From an uncultured Ruegeria sp. (GTDB lineage: Bacteria > Pseudomonadota > Alphaproteobacteria > Rhodobacterales > Rhodobacteraceae), in contig NZ_CANNGO010000004.1 in the NCBI RefSeq assembly GCF_947504215.1, forward strand, positions 124,001 through 188,000: a stretch of 64,000 bases of DNA. Reading direction: 5' to 3'. Below are positions 27,806-36,633 of this stretch, piece by piece (the first letter of the stretch is position 1; each line of letters starts with the position of its first letter). The notes beneath the pieces were generated by a model. That model had not been told where the DNA came from. It ran no database searches and saw only the letters and a list, made by a program, of their open reading frames with translations. Made by a program: the position numbers and the translations under genes.

Positions 27806-27991
27806 TCAGACACCCAGATAAAGGCCAAAGCCGCCCTTGCGAAGGCCTACGCCTCCGCCAACATGTGTCCCGCTGGACCCAACGCCAACGCCCAGGCTGG
27901 CCGTCGGCTGAACAGGTTCGCCATCGGCACCACAGGCCGCCAAGGCAAAACCGGTCAAGATCAACAGAATGACCCGAAACATACGCATCAT
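27806..27991 (-). CDS. Small Gly/Val-rich lipoprotein (61 aa) after argH
   Basis: This 61-residue lipoprotein starts [20 protein letters not shown], with a lipobox LAAC, and has a short mature region made mostly of Gly, Val and Ser ([18 protein letters not shown]) ending in FGLYLGV. The ATG at 27991 overlaps the argH stop (ATGA), and GGAAGG lies upstream within argH. The repeated small-aliphatic pattern could form a beta-rich outer-membrane-associated peptide, but this is a guess. A second tiny lipoprotein follows 45 bases downstream. Confidence 0.8.
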   Translation of the reverse strand: MMRMFRVILLILTGFALAACGADGEPVQPTASLGVGVGSSGTHVGGGVGLRKGGFGLYLGV

Positions 27992-29376
27992 ACCAACGCC
28001 TTCCATCGTTTGATCTGAGCCCGCACCTGATCAGGCGCAGTCCCCCCATAAGACTGACGCGAGTTTACCGAGTTTTCAACGGTGAGGACAGAATAGACGT
28101 CATCGGTGATATCAGCGTGCACCGATTTCATATCCTCAAGCGTCAGGTCGGGCAGGTCGCAACCCTTGGTTTCGGCCATAGCAACCAGCGATCCGGTCAC
28201 ATGATGCGCATCGCGGAACGGCAGGCCCAGCACACGGACCAACCAGTCGGCCAGATCGGTCGCAGTTGAGAACCCCGACCCTGCCGCTGCGGCAAGGCTT
28301 TCGCGGTTGGCGGTCATGTCCTTGACCATGCCTTCCATTGCCGCCAGCGCCAGCATCCAGTTGTCGGCTGCATCAAAGACCTGTTCCTTGTCTTCCTGCA
28401 TGTCCTTGGAATAGGCCAGCGGTAAACCCTTCATCACCATCATCAACGCCGTATTGGCACCGTAAATCCGGCCCACCTTGGCGCGAATCAGCTCGGCCGC
28501 ATCCGGGTTTTTCTTCTGCGGCATGATTGACGAACCCGTTGAAAACCGGTCGGACAGCGTGACAAAACGGAACTGGGCCGAGGACCAGATCACAAGCTCT
28601 TCGGCAAAGCGAGACAGGTGAACGGCGCAGATTGAGGCTGTGGACAGGAATTCCAGAGCGAAATCGCGGTCGCTTACGGCATCCAACGAGTTGGCAGCGG
28701 GGCGATCGAAGCCCAGGGCCTCGGCCGTCATCTGGCGGTCGATGGGGAAGGACGTTCCGGCCAAGGCCGCAGCCCCTAAAGGCGACTCATTCATTCGGGC
28801 GCGGGCATCCCGGACGCGAGACAGGTCGCGGCCGAACATCTCGACATAGGCCATCATGTGGTGTCCCCATGTCACCGGCTGTGCTGTTTGCAGATGTGTA
28901 AAGCCCGGCATAACCCAATCAGCGCCGGCCTCAGCCTGCGCCAAAAGCGCGCGGATCAGGGCCAGCAGGCCGGTCTCCGCCGCGTCCAGTTGGTCACGAA
29001 CCCAGAGTTTGAAATCGGTCGCCACCTGGTCGTTTCGGCTGCGACCTGTGTGCAGACGGCCTGCGGGCTCGCCAATGATCTCTTTCAAGCGCGCCTCGAC
29101 ATTCATATGAATGTCTTCCAGAGCGGTCGAGAACTGAAAGTCTCCGTTCTGGATTTCTGACAAAACGGTGAGCAGCCCTTCCCGAATGGCTTCAGCGTCA
29201 CTATCACTTATGACGCCTGTCGCAGCCAACATGGCGGCATGGGCGCGCGAGCCTGCGATGTCCTGGGCTGCCATCCGTCGATCGAACCCGATCGAGGCAT
29301 TGATTGCCTCCATGATCGCGTCTGGACCGGCGGCAAAGCGGCCGCCCCACATCTGGTTCGAAGATTGATCGGTCAT
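27988..29376 (-). CDS. argH: Argininosuccinate lyase
   Basis: This is the final step of arginine synthesis, cleaving argininosuccinate to arginine and fumarate. The protein is 462 aa. Family signatures are SLGFDRR-like start residues ([15 protein letters not shown]), [13 protein letters not shown], and the fumarase/aspartase superfamily loop [12 protein letters not shown] with the catalytic Ser. Fumarate released here links to the TCA genes nearby. It is divergent from the TlpA-type gene with only 21 bases between start codons, and it heads an operon with two small lipoproteins and lysA. Confidence 0.97.
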   Translation of the reverse strand: MTDQSSNQMWGGRFAAGPDAIMEAINASIGFDRRMAAQDIAGSRAHAAMLAATGVISDSDAEAIREGLLTVLSEIQNGDFQFSTALEDIHMNVEARLKEIIGEPAGRLHTGRSRNDQVATDFKLWVRDQLDAAETGLLALIRALLAQAEAGADWVMPGFTHLQTAQPVTWGHHMMAYVEMFGRDLSRVRDARARMNESPLGAAALAGTSFPIDRQMTAEALGFDRPAANSLDAVSDRDFALEFLSTASICAVHLSRFAEELVIWSSAQFRFVTLSDRFSTGSSIMPQKKNPDAAELIRAKVGRIYGANTALMMVMKGLPLAYSKDMQEDKEQVFDAADNWMLALAAMEGMVKDMTANRESLAAAAGSGFSTATDLADWLVRVLGLPFRDAHHVTGSLVAMAETKGCDLPDLTLEDMKSVHADITDDVYSVLTVENSVNSRQSYGGTAPDQVRAQIKRWKALV

Positions 29377-29397
29377 GTAAGAAAACCCGGAGTTGAT

Positions 29398-29964
29398 ATG
29401 CGCCTATTTCGTCTGATCCCCCTTTATATGGCCCTTGCGCTAGGTGCAAACGCGGCTTTGGCAACCGATGCCGAGACATTGGCGCCGCTGCGCGATGGCA
29501 GCCTGAAGCGCCTGATCCTTCACAAAGAGCCGAAGCCCGTCGAAGCGGTTGAGTTTGAACTGGAAGACGACGGCGGCACAGCGTCACTGGCCGACTACAA
29601 AGGCAAGTATGTGCTGTTGAACTTCTGGGCCACCTGGTGTGCCCCCTGCCGTAAAGAGATGCCTCAGATCGCTGAATTGCAGGACGAATTTGGGGGCGAA
29701 AAATTCGAGGTTCTGACCTTGGCGACTGGCCGTAACTCTCCGGCTGGCATCAAGAAATTCTTTGATGAAAACGGCATTGATAATCTACCTCGGCACCAAG
29801 ACCCGAAACAAGCGGTTGCGCGCGAGATGGGCGTTATTGGTTTGCCGATCACTGTGATTATTGATCCTGAAGGCAATGAAATCGCTCGTCTGATTGGTGA
29901 TGCCGAATGGAATTCTGACAGCGCAAAGGCAATCATTTCCACCCTGGTCGAGGCAAATAGCTAA
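29398..29964 (+). CDS. TlpA-type periplasmic thiol-disulfide reductase
   Basis: This 188-aa thioredoxin-fold protein has an N-terminal signal or anchor segment ([22 protein letters not shown]) and the redox motif [11 protein letters not shown] with C81 and C84. The later cis-proline is in [12 protein letters not shown]. Such proteins keep periplasmic thiols reduced, for example in cytochrome c or oxidase assembly. The ATG at 29398 is chosen because GGAG lies eight bases upstream and the signal peptide starts there. It is divergent from argH, an arrangement widely seen in alphaproteobacteria. Confidence 0.9.
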   Translation: MRLFRLIPLYMALALGANAALATDAETLAPLRDGSLKRLILHKEPKPVEAVEFELEDDGGTASLADYKGKYVLLNFWATWCAPCRKEMPQIAELQDEFGGEKFEVLTLATGRNSPAGIKKFFDENGIDNLPRHQDPKQAVAREMGVIGLPITVIIDPEGNEIARLIGDAEWNSDSAKAIISTLVEANS

Positions 29965-30087
29965 ATTCTTGCGAAATCACGCCAATCTCTGCGACGCCTT
30001 CAGAGGGAGAATGACAGGCTAAAGCCGTGTCTACGACCATTTCGAACTCGGTCGAAAACACCTTAGTCAAAATATGCTAGACTGGAC

Positions 30088-30112
30088 CCGGCCCAAAACG
30101 GGCCGGTTTTTT
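30088..30112 (+). terminator. Rho-independent terminator downstream of tlpA-type gene
   Basis: A 7-bp stem CCGGCCC/GGGCCGG with a five-base loop and six T residues lies about 120 bases after the thioredoxin-like gene and 32 bases before the next start. It ends the upstream transcript. Confidence 0.85.
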
Positions 30113-30143
30113 GTTTGTATGTAACCCGAAAAAGGAGACCGTG

Positions 30144-30473
30144 ATGAAACCTGTGGTTCTGCTGATCGGGCGTTTGCCAAACGTGATCGGTGACGTGGCA
30201 CTGCAACTGGATCACCTGCCGATCCAATGGCTGGGTGCGCACGATCAAGCCGAGGTTCGGCATCAACTGGACACCGAACCCCGGATTACTTGCGCTATCA
30301 TGGGGGCAGGCTTGGATGATGTCGTCCGCGGCGAGATGATTGGCATTATCGCCTCGCGCCGGCCAGATATCTGCATCCACCTTAAGGATCGTGCGTCAGG
30401 CCCTGAGGGCCTTGTCCCATTTGTGCTCCGAGTGGTTCAGCACGAAATTTTGGAAAGACTGGAACGAGGCTGA
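30144..30473 (+). CDS. Hypothetical protein (109 aa)
   Basis: This short soluble protein starts MKPVVLLIGRLPNVIGDVA with AAAAGGAGACC just upstream of the ATG at 30144. It has no membrane helix and no clear catalytic motif; the first strand and turn (VLLIGRLP) look like the start of a Rossmann-type fold, and a VRGEMIGIIASRRPDICIHLKD segment suggests alternating strands and helices. No family is recognised. It lies 34 bases after a terminator and may be the first gene of a short operon with the next two genes. Confidence 0.65.
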   Translation: MKPVVLLIGRLPNVIGDVALQLDHLPIQWLGAHDQAEVRHQLDTEPRITCAIMGAGLDDVVRGEMIGIIASRRPDICIHLKDRASGPEGLVPFVLRVVQHEILERLERG

Positions 30474-30533
30474 CGCCACGCCACCTTTGACAGCCCCCTG
30501 CCCGCTTTGCACTCTGTCGCCGGGGAGGACGGC

Positions 30534-30920
30534 ATGCCGCTTGAAATTCTATTGATTTTAGTGATCGGTGGGATTGCCGGTATCACTCTCCTATTGCACC
30601 TGACCGGACGATCGAGCCAGCGCGTTTTGACGCAAGGGACCGCCCGGATGGATTGGCGGCGCCATTTTCCGGACGATGTGGTGATTGATGTCACGGTCTC
30701 GCATGATGGCCATGCCGCCTTAGTTCGAACTGAGACCGGCACCGGCTTGTTGTGGTCCCTCGGCGCAGATACTGTAGGCCGGCATCTGTTGGATTTTGAC
30801 TGGATCGAGCATCCGAACGGGTTCGAATTTCAGTTTCGCGACTTTAGCTCGCCCGGTGTCGTTGTTCACCTCGACGAACTTGAGCGCCGTCACTGGCAGC
30901 ACCTGATGGAGCCTTCATGA
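30534..30920 (+). CDS. Membrane-anchored hypothetical protein (128 aa)
   Basis: This 128-aa protein has a single N-terminal transmembrane helix (MPLEILLILVIGGIAGITLL) followed by a soluble domain that appears rich in beta strands (VVIDVTVSHDGHAALVRT, EFQFRDFSSPGVVVHL). The ATG at 30534 has GGGGAGG upstream; an earlier in-frame start is unlikely. Its stop overlaps the start of the sterol-desaturase-like gene (ATGA), so the two are coupled and may act together in the membrane. No family is recognised. Confidence 0.7.
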   Translation: MPLEILLILVIGGIAGITLLLHLTGRSSQRVLTQGTARMDWRRHFPDDVVIDVTVSHDGHAALVRTETGTGLLWSLGADTVGRHLLDFDWIEHPNGFEFQFRDFSSPGVVVHLDELERRHWQHLMEPS

Positions 30921-31888
30921 CCGATCACGTAAGTTTTCCCGACGCCGTTCAATGGGCCGTCCCTTTTTTTATCGCCGCGATCTTGGCCGAGTTCCTGTGG
31001 ATCACCATAAAGGGCCGTGGTGGGAGGTACGAGACCCGCGATGCGGTGACCTCTCTGATCATGGGCGCGGGTAACATTGCTTCAGGATTTGTTCTTGGTT
31101 TCATTGCCTATGCGTTCTTTATGTGGCTGTGGCAAATCACACCGCTGAACCTTGGCACCTCGATTCCGATCATCATCCTGTGCTTTGTGCTGGATGATCT
31201 GCGATACTACTGGGTGCATCGGTTCGGCCACCGTATCCGCTGGGTCTGGGCCAGCCATGTGAACCACCACAGCTCGCAGCACTATAACCTGACCACGGCG
31301 CTGCGTCAGACCTGGACCTATACCTTTACGTTCATGATGGTTGTACGGGCACCGCTGATCCTGCTGGGATTCCACCCGGCTTTGGTCTTGTTCTGCGGCG
31401 GTCTGAACCTGATCTACCAGTTCTGGATTCACACCGAAGCCATCGGCAAAATGCCTCGCTGGTTTGAATCTGTGATGAACACTCCCAGTCATCATCGTGC
31501 GCACCACGGCCGCAATGCGCGCTATCTCGATTGCAACTATGCCGGCGTCTTCATCATCTGGGACAAGATGTTTGGCACTTTCGTGCCCGAGCAGGAAGAT
31601 GACCGCGTCGATTATGGGCTGGTTCACAACATAGGCACGTTCAACCCGTTGCGCGTCGCCTTTCACGAATGGGTGGGCATGTGGCGCGACGCGACTCAGC
31701 CGGGTCTGACCTTAAGCCAAAGACTTGCCTATTGCTTTGCCCCGCCAGGTTACAGCCACGATGGCAGCCGGGACAGCTCGGAGCAGATCAAGAAAAAGCA
31801 TCTCGACAGACACCCGAGTGATCGCGGAACGCCCGGATTCGAGCAATTTGACAAAAATCCGCCCAATACCCGGGCAAAACGCGCCTGA
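30917..31888 (+). CDS. Sterol desaturase / fatty acid hydroxylase family protein
   Basis: This 323-aa integral membrane di-iron enzyme has about four transmembrane helices and the three histidine clusters of the family: HRFGHR (about residue 99), HVNHHSSQH (about 113-121) and HRAHHGR (about 193), expected to bind the di-iron centre. Relatives hydroxylate fatty acids, carotenoids, sphingoid bases or ornithine lipids; the substrate cannot be told from sequence. The start overlaps the stop of the preceding membrane-anchored gene. The C-terminus has a hydrophilic tail unlike the core. Confidence 0.9.
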   Translation: MTDHVSFPDAVQWAVPFFIAAILAEFLWITIKGRGGRYETRDAVTSLIMGAGNIASGFVLGFIAYAFFMWLWQITPLNLGTSIPIIILCFVLDDLRYYWVHRFGHRIRWVWASHVNHHSSQHYNLTTALRQTWTYTFTFMMVVRAPLILLGFHPALVLFCGGLNLIYQFWIHTEAIGKMPRWFESVMNTPSHHRAHHGRNARYLDCNYAGVFIIWDKMFGTFVPEQEDDRVDYGLVHNIGTFNPLRVAFHEWVGMWRDATQPGLTLSQRLAYCFAPPGYSHDGSRDSSEQIKKKHLDRHPSDRGTPGFEQFDKNPPNTRAKRA

Positions 31889-31981
31889 CGACTTCGCGAG
31901 CAAGGTCAGTAAGCCTTGTAATCCGGCCCTGATGCACCATATCGGTCGTCATGTGTGGAGTATGAGTGTCCGGAGGCCAGA

Positions 31982-32170
31982 ATGACCCGCGTAACAACCG
32001 TATCAACTGTTATCGGGCTGTTGGGTCTGGTTCTGGCGATGTTCGCAGCAATCGGCACCGCTGTGACAGCTTTGATCGCATTGGGCTTTGCAATGATGGT
32101 TCTGGGTGCGGTGGGGGCTATCTTCGGCGCCGCAGCGACACTGGTACAAGCCGGACAATCCGCACGCTGA
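31982..32170 (+). CDS. Small membrane protein (62 aa)
   Basis: This 62-aa protein consists almost entirely of two transmembrane helices (VSTVIGLLGLVLAMFAAIG and LIALGFAMMVLGAVGAIFGAA), with the ending LVQAGQSAR. CGGAGG lies six bases before the ATG at 31982, which supports translation. No family is recognised. It is isolated between the sterol-desaturase-like and EAL genes, with about 90 bases on each side. Confidence 0.6.
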   Translation: MTRVTTVSTVIGLLGLVLAMFAAIGTAVTALIALGFAMMVLGAVGAIFGAAATLVQAGQSAR

Positions 32171-32263
32171 CCCCTCATATTTTCTGAGATCCCTTAACTG
32201 CAGATTCACCTGTTTGCCCTGAGACTGTGACCGAACCCATGTTCGGCATCACACAGGGAACCG

Positions 32264-33103
32264 TTGCTCATGCGGGACAAGAAGCTTGCAGATCTTCCCG
32301 AAGGGTCGGAAAACCCGTTGAACGCTGCAGTCTCGACCCGGGACCGCTCGGTCGTTCAGATGGCAACAGACGCAGTAAAACACAAGCAATGCAAACTGGC
32401 GTTTCAACCTGTCATGCAAGCGCACGCCCCACATGGCGTTGCCTTTTATGAAGGTTTCATTCGCGTCCTCGACGAAACCGGTCGTGTCATTCCGGCCCGG
32501 GATTTCATGCCTCAGGTCGAAAACACACCGATCGGTCGGGAACTGGATTGCGTCGCGCTGGAAATGGGTTTGCGTACACTCGTTCGAAACCCTTCCATCC
32601 GATTGTCCATAAACATGTCGGCCCGGTCGATTGGTTACGCCCGCTGGTCCGGCGTGCTGGACAGGTTTCTAAAAAGGGACGCAAGCGTGGGTGAGCGTTT
32701 GATCCTTGAGATCTCGGAAAGCTCTGCGATGCAAGTCCCCGAGCTTGTCGTAGATTTCATGGATCGCCTGCAGGAACGCGGCATTGCCTTTGCGTTAGAT
32801 GATTTTGGGGCCAGCAACTTCAGTTTTCGCCATTTTCGCGAGTTTCTGTTTGATGCCGCCAAAGTAGACGGGCAATTCATTCGGGGGATCAGCGAGAACC
32901 CCGACAATCAGGCACTGGTGCGTGCTTTGATAGCGGTGGCGCGGGAATTCGAAATTCTGGTAACGGCCGAATCGGTCGAAACCCAGCAAGATGCAGCGTT
33001 CCTTATCGCAAACGGCGTGGATTGCCTGCAGGGCTTCTTGTTTGGCGCACCATCGATCACACCGCCCTGGAAACAGGAACCACACTCGAAAACAGGGACT
33101 TAA
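32264..33103 (+). CDS. Stand-alone EAL domain protein, likely c-di-GMP phosphodiesterase
   Basis: This 279-aa protein is almost entirely an EAL domain (about residues 35-275) with no GGDEF or sensor domain. The catalytic and metal residues appear present: E and R of the E-x-x-x-R motif (here EGFIR instead of EALLR), N in INMSA, E in LEISES, the DDF pair in LDDFGAS, K in KVDGQF, E in AESVET and Q in LQGFLFG. An intact set predicts hydrolysis of cyclic-di-GMP. The Leu of the EAL signature is Phe, so reduced activity is possible. No partner gene is adjacent. Confidence 0.85.
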   Translation: MLMRDKKLADLPEGSENPLNAAVSTRDRSVVQMATDAVKHKQCKLAFQPVMQAHAPHGVAFYEGFIRVLDETGRVIPARDFMPQVENTPIGRELDCVALEMGLRTLVRNPSIRLSINMSARSIGYARWSGVLDRFLKRDASVGERLILEISESSAMQVPELVVDFMDRLQERGIAFALDDFGASNFSFRHFREFLFDAAKVDGQFIRGISENPDNQALVRALIAVAREFEILVTAESVETQQDAAFLIANGVDCLQGFLFGAPSITPPWKQEPHSKTGT

Positions 33104-33160
33104 CCGAACGCCGCTATCGCAATAATTCGCCCCCTCCGCCGCTGAGACAAGCTGTCCGTT

Positions 33161-33174
33161 GCTGCGTGTGCAGC
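33161..33174. promoter_or_regulatory. Putative PhaR operator upstream of phaA
   Basis: A perfect palindrome GCTGC-GTGT-GCAGC lies about 125 bases before the phaA start, in a 194-base gap with no gene. It matches the CTGC-N3-4-GCAG pattern reported, from memory, for the polyhydroxyalkanoate repressor PhaR of Paracoccus denitrificans. Binding here is inferred. Confidence 0.55.
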
Positions 33175-33297
33175 ATTGCGCTATGGCAGAGAGTGCTGGA
33201 GCGGGGGATCACGAGGCGCTCTGATACCGGGAGAGAGCTTCTCTGCCACCTGCGCCGTCAGATTTCCCGAAAGACCATGACGGTAAAGGACTGACTT

Positions 33298-34473
33298 ATG
33301 ACCAACGTAGTAATCGCATCCGCCGCACGCACAGGTGTCGGCAGTTTTAGCGGTTCGTTTGCGAACACCCCTGCACATGATCTGGGCGCTACCGTCCTGG
33401 AGGCAGTCGTCGAACGCGCCGGGATCGACAAGGGCGAAGTAAGCGAAACCATTATGGGTCAGGTGCTGACCGCCGCTCAGGGCCAAAACCCCGCACGTCA
33501 GGCGCATATCAATGCCGGGCTTCCCCAGGAAAGCGCCGCATGGGGCATCAACCAAGTCTGTGGCTCGGGCCTGCGCGCTGTCGCGCTGGGCGCACAGCAT
33601 ATCCAATTGGGCGATGCCGATATCGTGGCCGCCGGTGGACAAGAGAACATGACACTGTCGCCCCATGCCGCCGCGCTGCGCGCCGGTCACAAGATGGGTG
33701 ATATGAAGTACATTGATACGATGATCCGTGACGGTCTCTGGGATGCCTTCAATGGCTATCACATGGGTCAGACCGCCGAGAATGTCGCCGAGAAATGGCA
33801 GATCAACCGCGACACACAGGACGAATTTGCTGTTGCGTCTCAGAACAAAGCCGAAGCCGCGCAGAAGGCTGGCAAATTCGCCGACGAAATCGTGCCGTTC
33901 ATCATCAAGACCCGCAAAGGCGACATTGTGATGGACAAGGATGAATACATCCGCCACGGCGCAACCATGGAGGCCATGGCAAAGCTGCGCCCAGCCTTCG
34001 CCAAGGAAGGTTCGGTAACAGCCGCCAACGCATCCGGTCTGAATGACGGCGCCGCGGCAACCCTGCTTATGTCGGCCGAGAACGCCGAAAAGCGCGGGAT
34101 TGAGCCTTTGGCCCGCATCGCATCCTACGCCACTGTTGGTTTGGACCCGTCGATCATGGGCGTTGGCCCAATCTACGCGTCACGCAAGGCGTTGGAAAAA
34201 GCAGGCTGGTCCGTAGAAGATCTGGATCTCGTCGAAGCCAATGAAGCCTTCGCAGCGCAGGCCTGCGCCGTGAACAAGGACATGGGTTGGGATCCGTCAA
34301 TCGTGAACGTCAACGGCGGCGCCATCGCCATCGGACACCCAATCGGTGCATCCGGTTGCCGTGTCCTGAACACGCTGCTGTTCGAAATGAAACGCCGCGA
34401 TGCGAAAAAGGGTCTGGCGACCCTGTGCATCGGTGGGGGAATGGGCGTCGCCCTATGCGTGGAGCGTGACTGA
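33298..34473 (+). CDS. phaA: Acetyl-CoA acetyltransferase (beta-ketothiolase)
   Basis: This enzyme condenses two acetyl-CoA to acetoacetyl-CoA, feeding poly-3-hydroxybutyrate synthesis and the ethylmalonyl-CoA pathway. It is 391 aa, the usual thiolase length. The acyl-accepting Cys88 lies in [11 protein letters not shown], and the catalytic H347 (GHPIGASG) and C377 ([10 protein letters not shown]) are intact. AAGGA lies nine bases before the ATG. phaB follows after a terminator, so the two may have separate transcripts despite their pairing. A PhaR-type site lies upstream. Confidence 0.95.
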   Translation: MTNVVIASAARTGVGSFSGSFANTPAHDLGATVLEAVVERAGIDKGEVSETIMGQVLTAAQGQNPARQAHINAGLPQESAAWGINQVCGSGLRAVALGAQHIQLGDADIVAAGGQENMTLSPHAAALRAGHKMGDMKYIDTMIRDGLWDAFNGYHMGQTAENVAEKWQINRDTQDEFAVASQNKAEAAQKAGKFADEIVPFIIKTRKGDIVMDKDEYIRHGATMEAMAKLRPAFAKEGSVTAANASGLNDGAAATLLMSAENAEKRGIEPLARIASYATVGLDPSIMGVGPIYASRKALEKAGWSVEDLDLVEANEAFAAQACAVNKDMGWDPSIVNVNGGAIAIGHPIGASGCRVLNTLLFEMKRRDAKKGLATLCIGGGMGVALCVERD

Positions 34474-34494
34474 TTGCGCTGACAAGAACACAGA

Positions 34495-34522
34495 AAAGGG
34501 CGCCCTGTCGGCGCCCTTTTTT
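34495..34522 (+). terminator. Rho-independent terminator between phaA and phaB
   Basis: A 10-bp stem AAAGGGCGCC/GGCGCCCTTT with a five-base loop and six T residues lies 22 bases after phaA. Confidence 0.92.
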
Positions 34523-34660
34523 GTTACAATTCAATTCTATCACTTATGTGCGACAATACTGACGAGCAGAAAGCAAGCTATCTTGACGAAACAATATTGC
34601 GTACAACTCTCTCTCAGAGTAACAGCATTACCAAGGCGACTAAATTTGGAGGATTCCTAA

Positions 34661-35383
34661 ATGGCACGTACAGCACTCGTCACCGGCGGCTCTCGCGGCA
34701 TCGGCGCAGCAATTTCTAAGGCGCTCAAGGCCGAGGGATGCAATGTTGCAGCCACCTACGCGGGTAATGACGAAGCCGCGGCGAAGTTTACAGAAGAAAC
34801 CGGCATCGCCACATACAAATGGAATGTCGCTGACTATGATGAATCGAAGGCAGGTATCGAAAAAGTCGAGGCCGAAGTTGGCCCGATTGATATCGTTGTC
34901 GCAAACGCTGGCATCACCCGCGATGCCCCGTTCCACAAAATGACGCCCGAGCAGTGGCATCAAGTGATCGACACCAATCTGACCGGCGTCTTTAATACAG
35001 TGCACCCGATCTGGCCCGGCATGCGTGAGCGGAAATTCGGTCGTGTGATCGTCATCAGCTCGATCAACGGGCAAAAGGGCCAGTTTGCTCAGGCGAACTA
35101 TGCGGCGACCAAAGCGGGCGATCTGGGTATCGTCAAGTCGCTGGCGCAGGAAGGAGCGCGCGCCGGTATCACTGCCAACGCAATCTGCCCGGGCTATATC
35201 GCTACTGAAATGGTCATGGCCGTACCAGAGAAAGTACGCGAAGCCATCATTGGCCAAATCCCAGCGGGACGTTTGGGTGAGCCAGAAGAAATCGCGCGCT
35301 GCGTCGCGTTCCTGGCATCTGATGATTCGCAATTCATCAATGGCTCGACCATTTCTGCCAACGGCGCACAGTTCTTCGCATGA
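34661..35383 (+). CDS. phaB: Acetoacetyl-CoA reductase
   Basis: This is an NADPH-dependent short-chain dehydrogenase that makes (R)-3-hydroxybutyryl-CoA from acetoacetyl-CoA. It is 240 aa. The cofactor motif TGGSRGIG is at residues 8-15, NAG is at about 82-84, and the catalytic triad is S134, Y147 and K151 (NYAATKAG). GGAGG lies just upstream of the ATG. A terminator precedes it, so it probably has its own promoter in the 138-base gap after phaA's hairpin. A terminator also follows. Confidence 0.95.
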   Translation: MARTALVTGGSRGIGAAISKALKAEGCNVAATYAGNDEAAAKFTEETGIATYKWNVADYDESKAGIEKVEAEVGPIDIVVANAGITRDAPFHKMTPEQWHQVIDTNLTGVFNTVHPIWPGMRERKFGRVIVISSINGQKGQFAQANYAATKAGDLGIVKSLAQEGARAGITANAICPGYIATEMVMAVPEKVREAIIGQIPAGRLGEPEEIARCVAFLASDDSQFINGSTISANGAQFFA

Positions 35384-35404
35384 ATCCTAGACGTGCAATG
35401 AATT

Positions 35405-35430
35405 GGGCCGGTCCTTTTGGACCGGCCCTT
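35405..35430 (+). terminator. Hairpin terminator after phaB
   Basis: A perfect 10-bp stem GGGCCGGTCC/GGACCGGCCC with a TTTT loop, followed by TTCTTG, lies 22 bases after the stop. Confidence 0.88.
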
Positions 35431-35461
35431 CTTGTATCCCGTAAGAACGCGCGCGCTGCGT

Positions 35462-35572
35462 TCAGCGGGAACCAAACAACCAGTTCAAAGCCCTGGCGAT
35501 CGCTTTGGACCGTTCAAGATGAGCGCGCTGAAAGGCGCGGGCCGCTGCGGGGCTGGTGGTGACCTCGATCAT
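35462..35572 (-). CDS. Putative 36-aa small protein divergent from the LysR gene
   Basis: Hand translation from the ATG at 35572 gives 36 residues with the start MIEVTTSPAAARAFQRAH, a basic amphipathic helix rich in Ala and Arg, and a LNWLFGSR end. AAAGGAAC lies about seven bases upstream. The third-position GC bias and clean Shine-Dalgarno suggest a real gene, and I recall similar short Arg/Ala-helix proteins near regulators in Rhodobacteraceae. It is divergent from the LysR-type gene with 113 bases between starts. The function is unknown. Confidence 0.55.
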   Translation of the reverse strand: MIEVTTSPAAARAFQRAHLERSKAIARALNWLFGSR

Positions 35573-35685
35573 AGCAAAGTTCCTTTCAGATCAGTTTCAT
35601 TTGACTTACTCTGAATATGCGCCTCTAAATCAGGCGCGACAAACGAGCTTTTTCGAACATTCAGTTAAGAAATACTTGACTATAA

Positions 35686-36633
35686 ATGAGCGACTACCTT
35701 CCTCCTCTGACTGCATTGCGCGCCTTTGACGCCGCAGCGCGTCACATGTCATTTGCAAAAGCAGCAGCTGAACTGCACGTCACGCCGGCCGCCCTTTCGT
35801 TCCAGATAAAGTCTCTTGAGGAACACTTAGGCCGCCCCCTGTTCCGCCGCCTCAATCGCGCTGTTGAACTGACCGAAGCAGGTCAAGCGCTGGCCCCAGG
35901 TGCCGCCGAAGGGTTTGCGATGCTGCAGGCGGCATGGCGTACGGTAAGGCGGCAAGAGGATGGCAGCAGCCTGACGGTGACAGCGGGCCCGGCATTGACA
36001 GCCAAATGGCTTGCCCCGCGCCTATATGAATTTGCGCGTGCGCATCCGGAAATCGATCTGAAGTTTTCGGCAACATTGCGCAATATGGATCTGGAACGGG
36101 ACGATGTGGATGTCGCCATTCGATTTGGCTATGGGCAGGATGACGGCCTTTATTCGGTGCCAGTCAGAAAGGAATGGCTAACACCCGTTATGACGCCCGA
36201 GCTGGCCGATCAATTCGCAACACCAGAAAGCCTAATGAACGCACCCCTGATTCATGATGAATCGATCAGCTTCCTGAAACCTCCCTGCGATTGGCCCGCG
36301 TGGTTCCGGGCAGCCGAAGTGGAATTTGTCCCAACTCATGGCGCCCATTTCTCGAATGCGGATCATGCGATCGATGCGGCTGTTGCAGGGGTCGGCGTCG
36401 CTTTGGGCCGACGCGCTATGATATTGAAAGATCTTTCCGAAGGGCGGTTAGTCGCACCATTTAAACTCGCAATTGAAACAAAAGGTCGGTTCCGTTTTTT
36501 GTGCCTGCCCGGCGCGGAACAGCGGCCTCAGATTGCGGCATTTCGGGACTGGTTCTTATCCGAAATTGAAAAGACCGCCCATATATCCGATGAGTTCAGA
36601 ATCATCCCGATAGAGAAGGTGCCCGGGCCGTGA
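35686..36633 (+). CDS. LysR family transcriptional regulator (GcvA-like)
   Basis: This 315-aa LysR-type regulator has an N-terminal winged helix-turn-helix (LPPLTALRAFDAAARHMSFAKAAAELHVTPAALS) very like the GcvA/AmpR subgroup, and a periplasmic-binding-like effector domain from about residue 95. There is no obvious Shine-Dalgarno; the bases before the ATG are TATAA, so the start may be leaderless or misplaced. Its stop overlaps the GTG start of a DMT-family exporter, so it may control that exporter, for example in response to an amino acid. The effector is unknown. Confidence 0.88.
   Translation: MSDYLPPLTALRAFDAAARHMSFAKAAAELHVTPAALSFQIKSLEEHLGRPLFRRLNRAVELTEAGQALAPGAAEGFAMLQAAWRTVRRQEDGSSLTVTAGPALTAKWLAPRLYEFARAHPEIDLKFSATLRNMDLERDDVDVAIRFGYGQDDGLYSVPVRKEWLTPVMTPELADQFATPESLMNAPLIHDESISFLKPPCDWPAWFRAAEVEFVPTHGAHFSNADHAIDAAVAGVGVALGRRAMILKDLSEGRLVAPFKLAIETKGRFRFLCLPGAEQRPQIAAFRDWFLSEIEKTAHISDEFRIIPIEKVPGP

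Noticed and set aside
35675-35690. TATAA next to the LysR start taken as its -10 box
   Set aside because: It abuts the ATG, which would leave no room for transcription to start before it. More likely a chance AT stretch, or the annotated start is too early.
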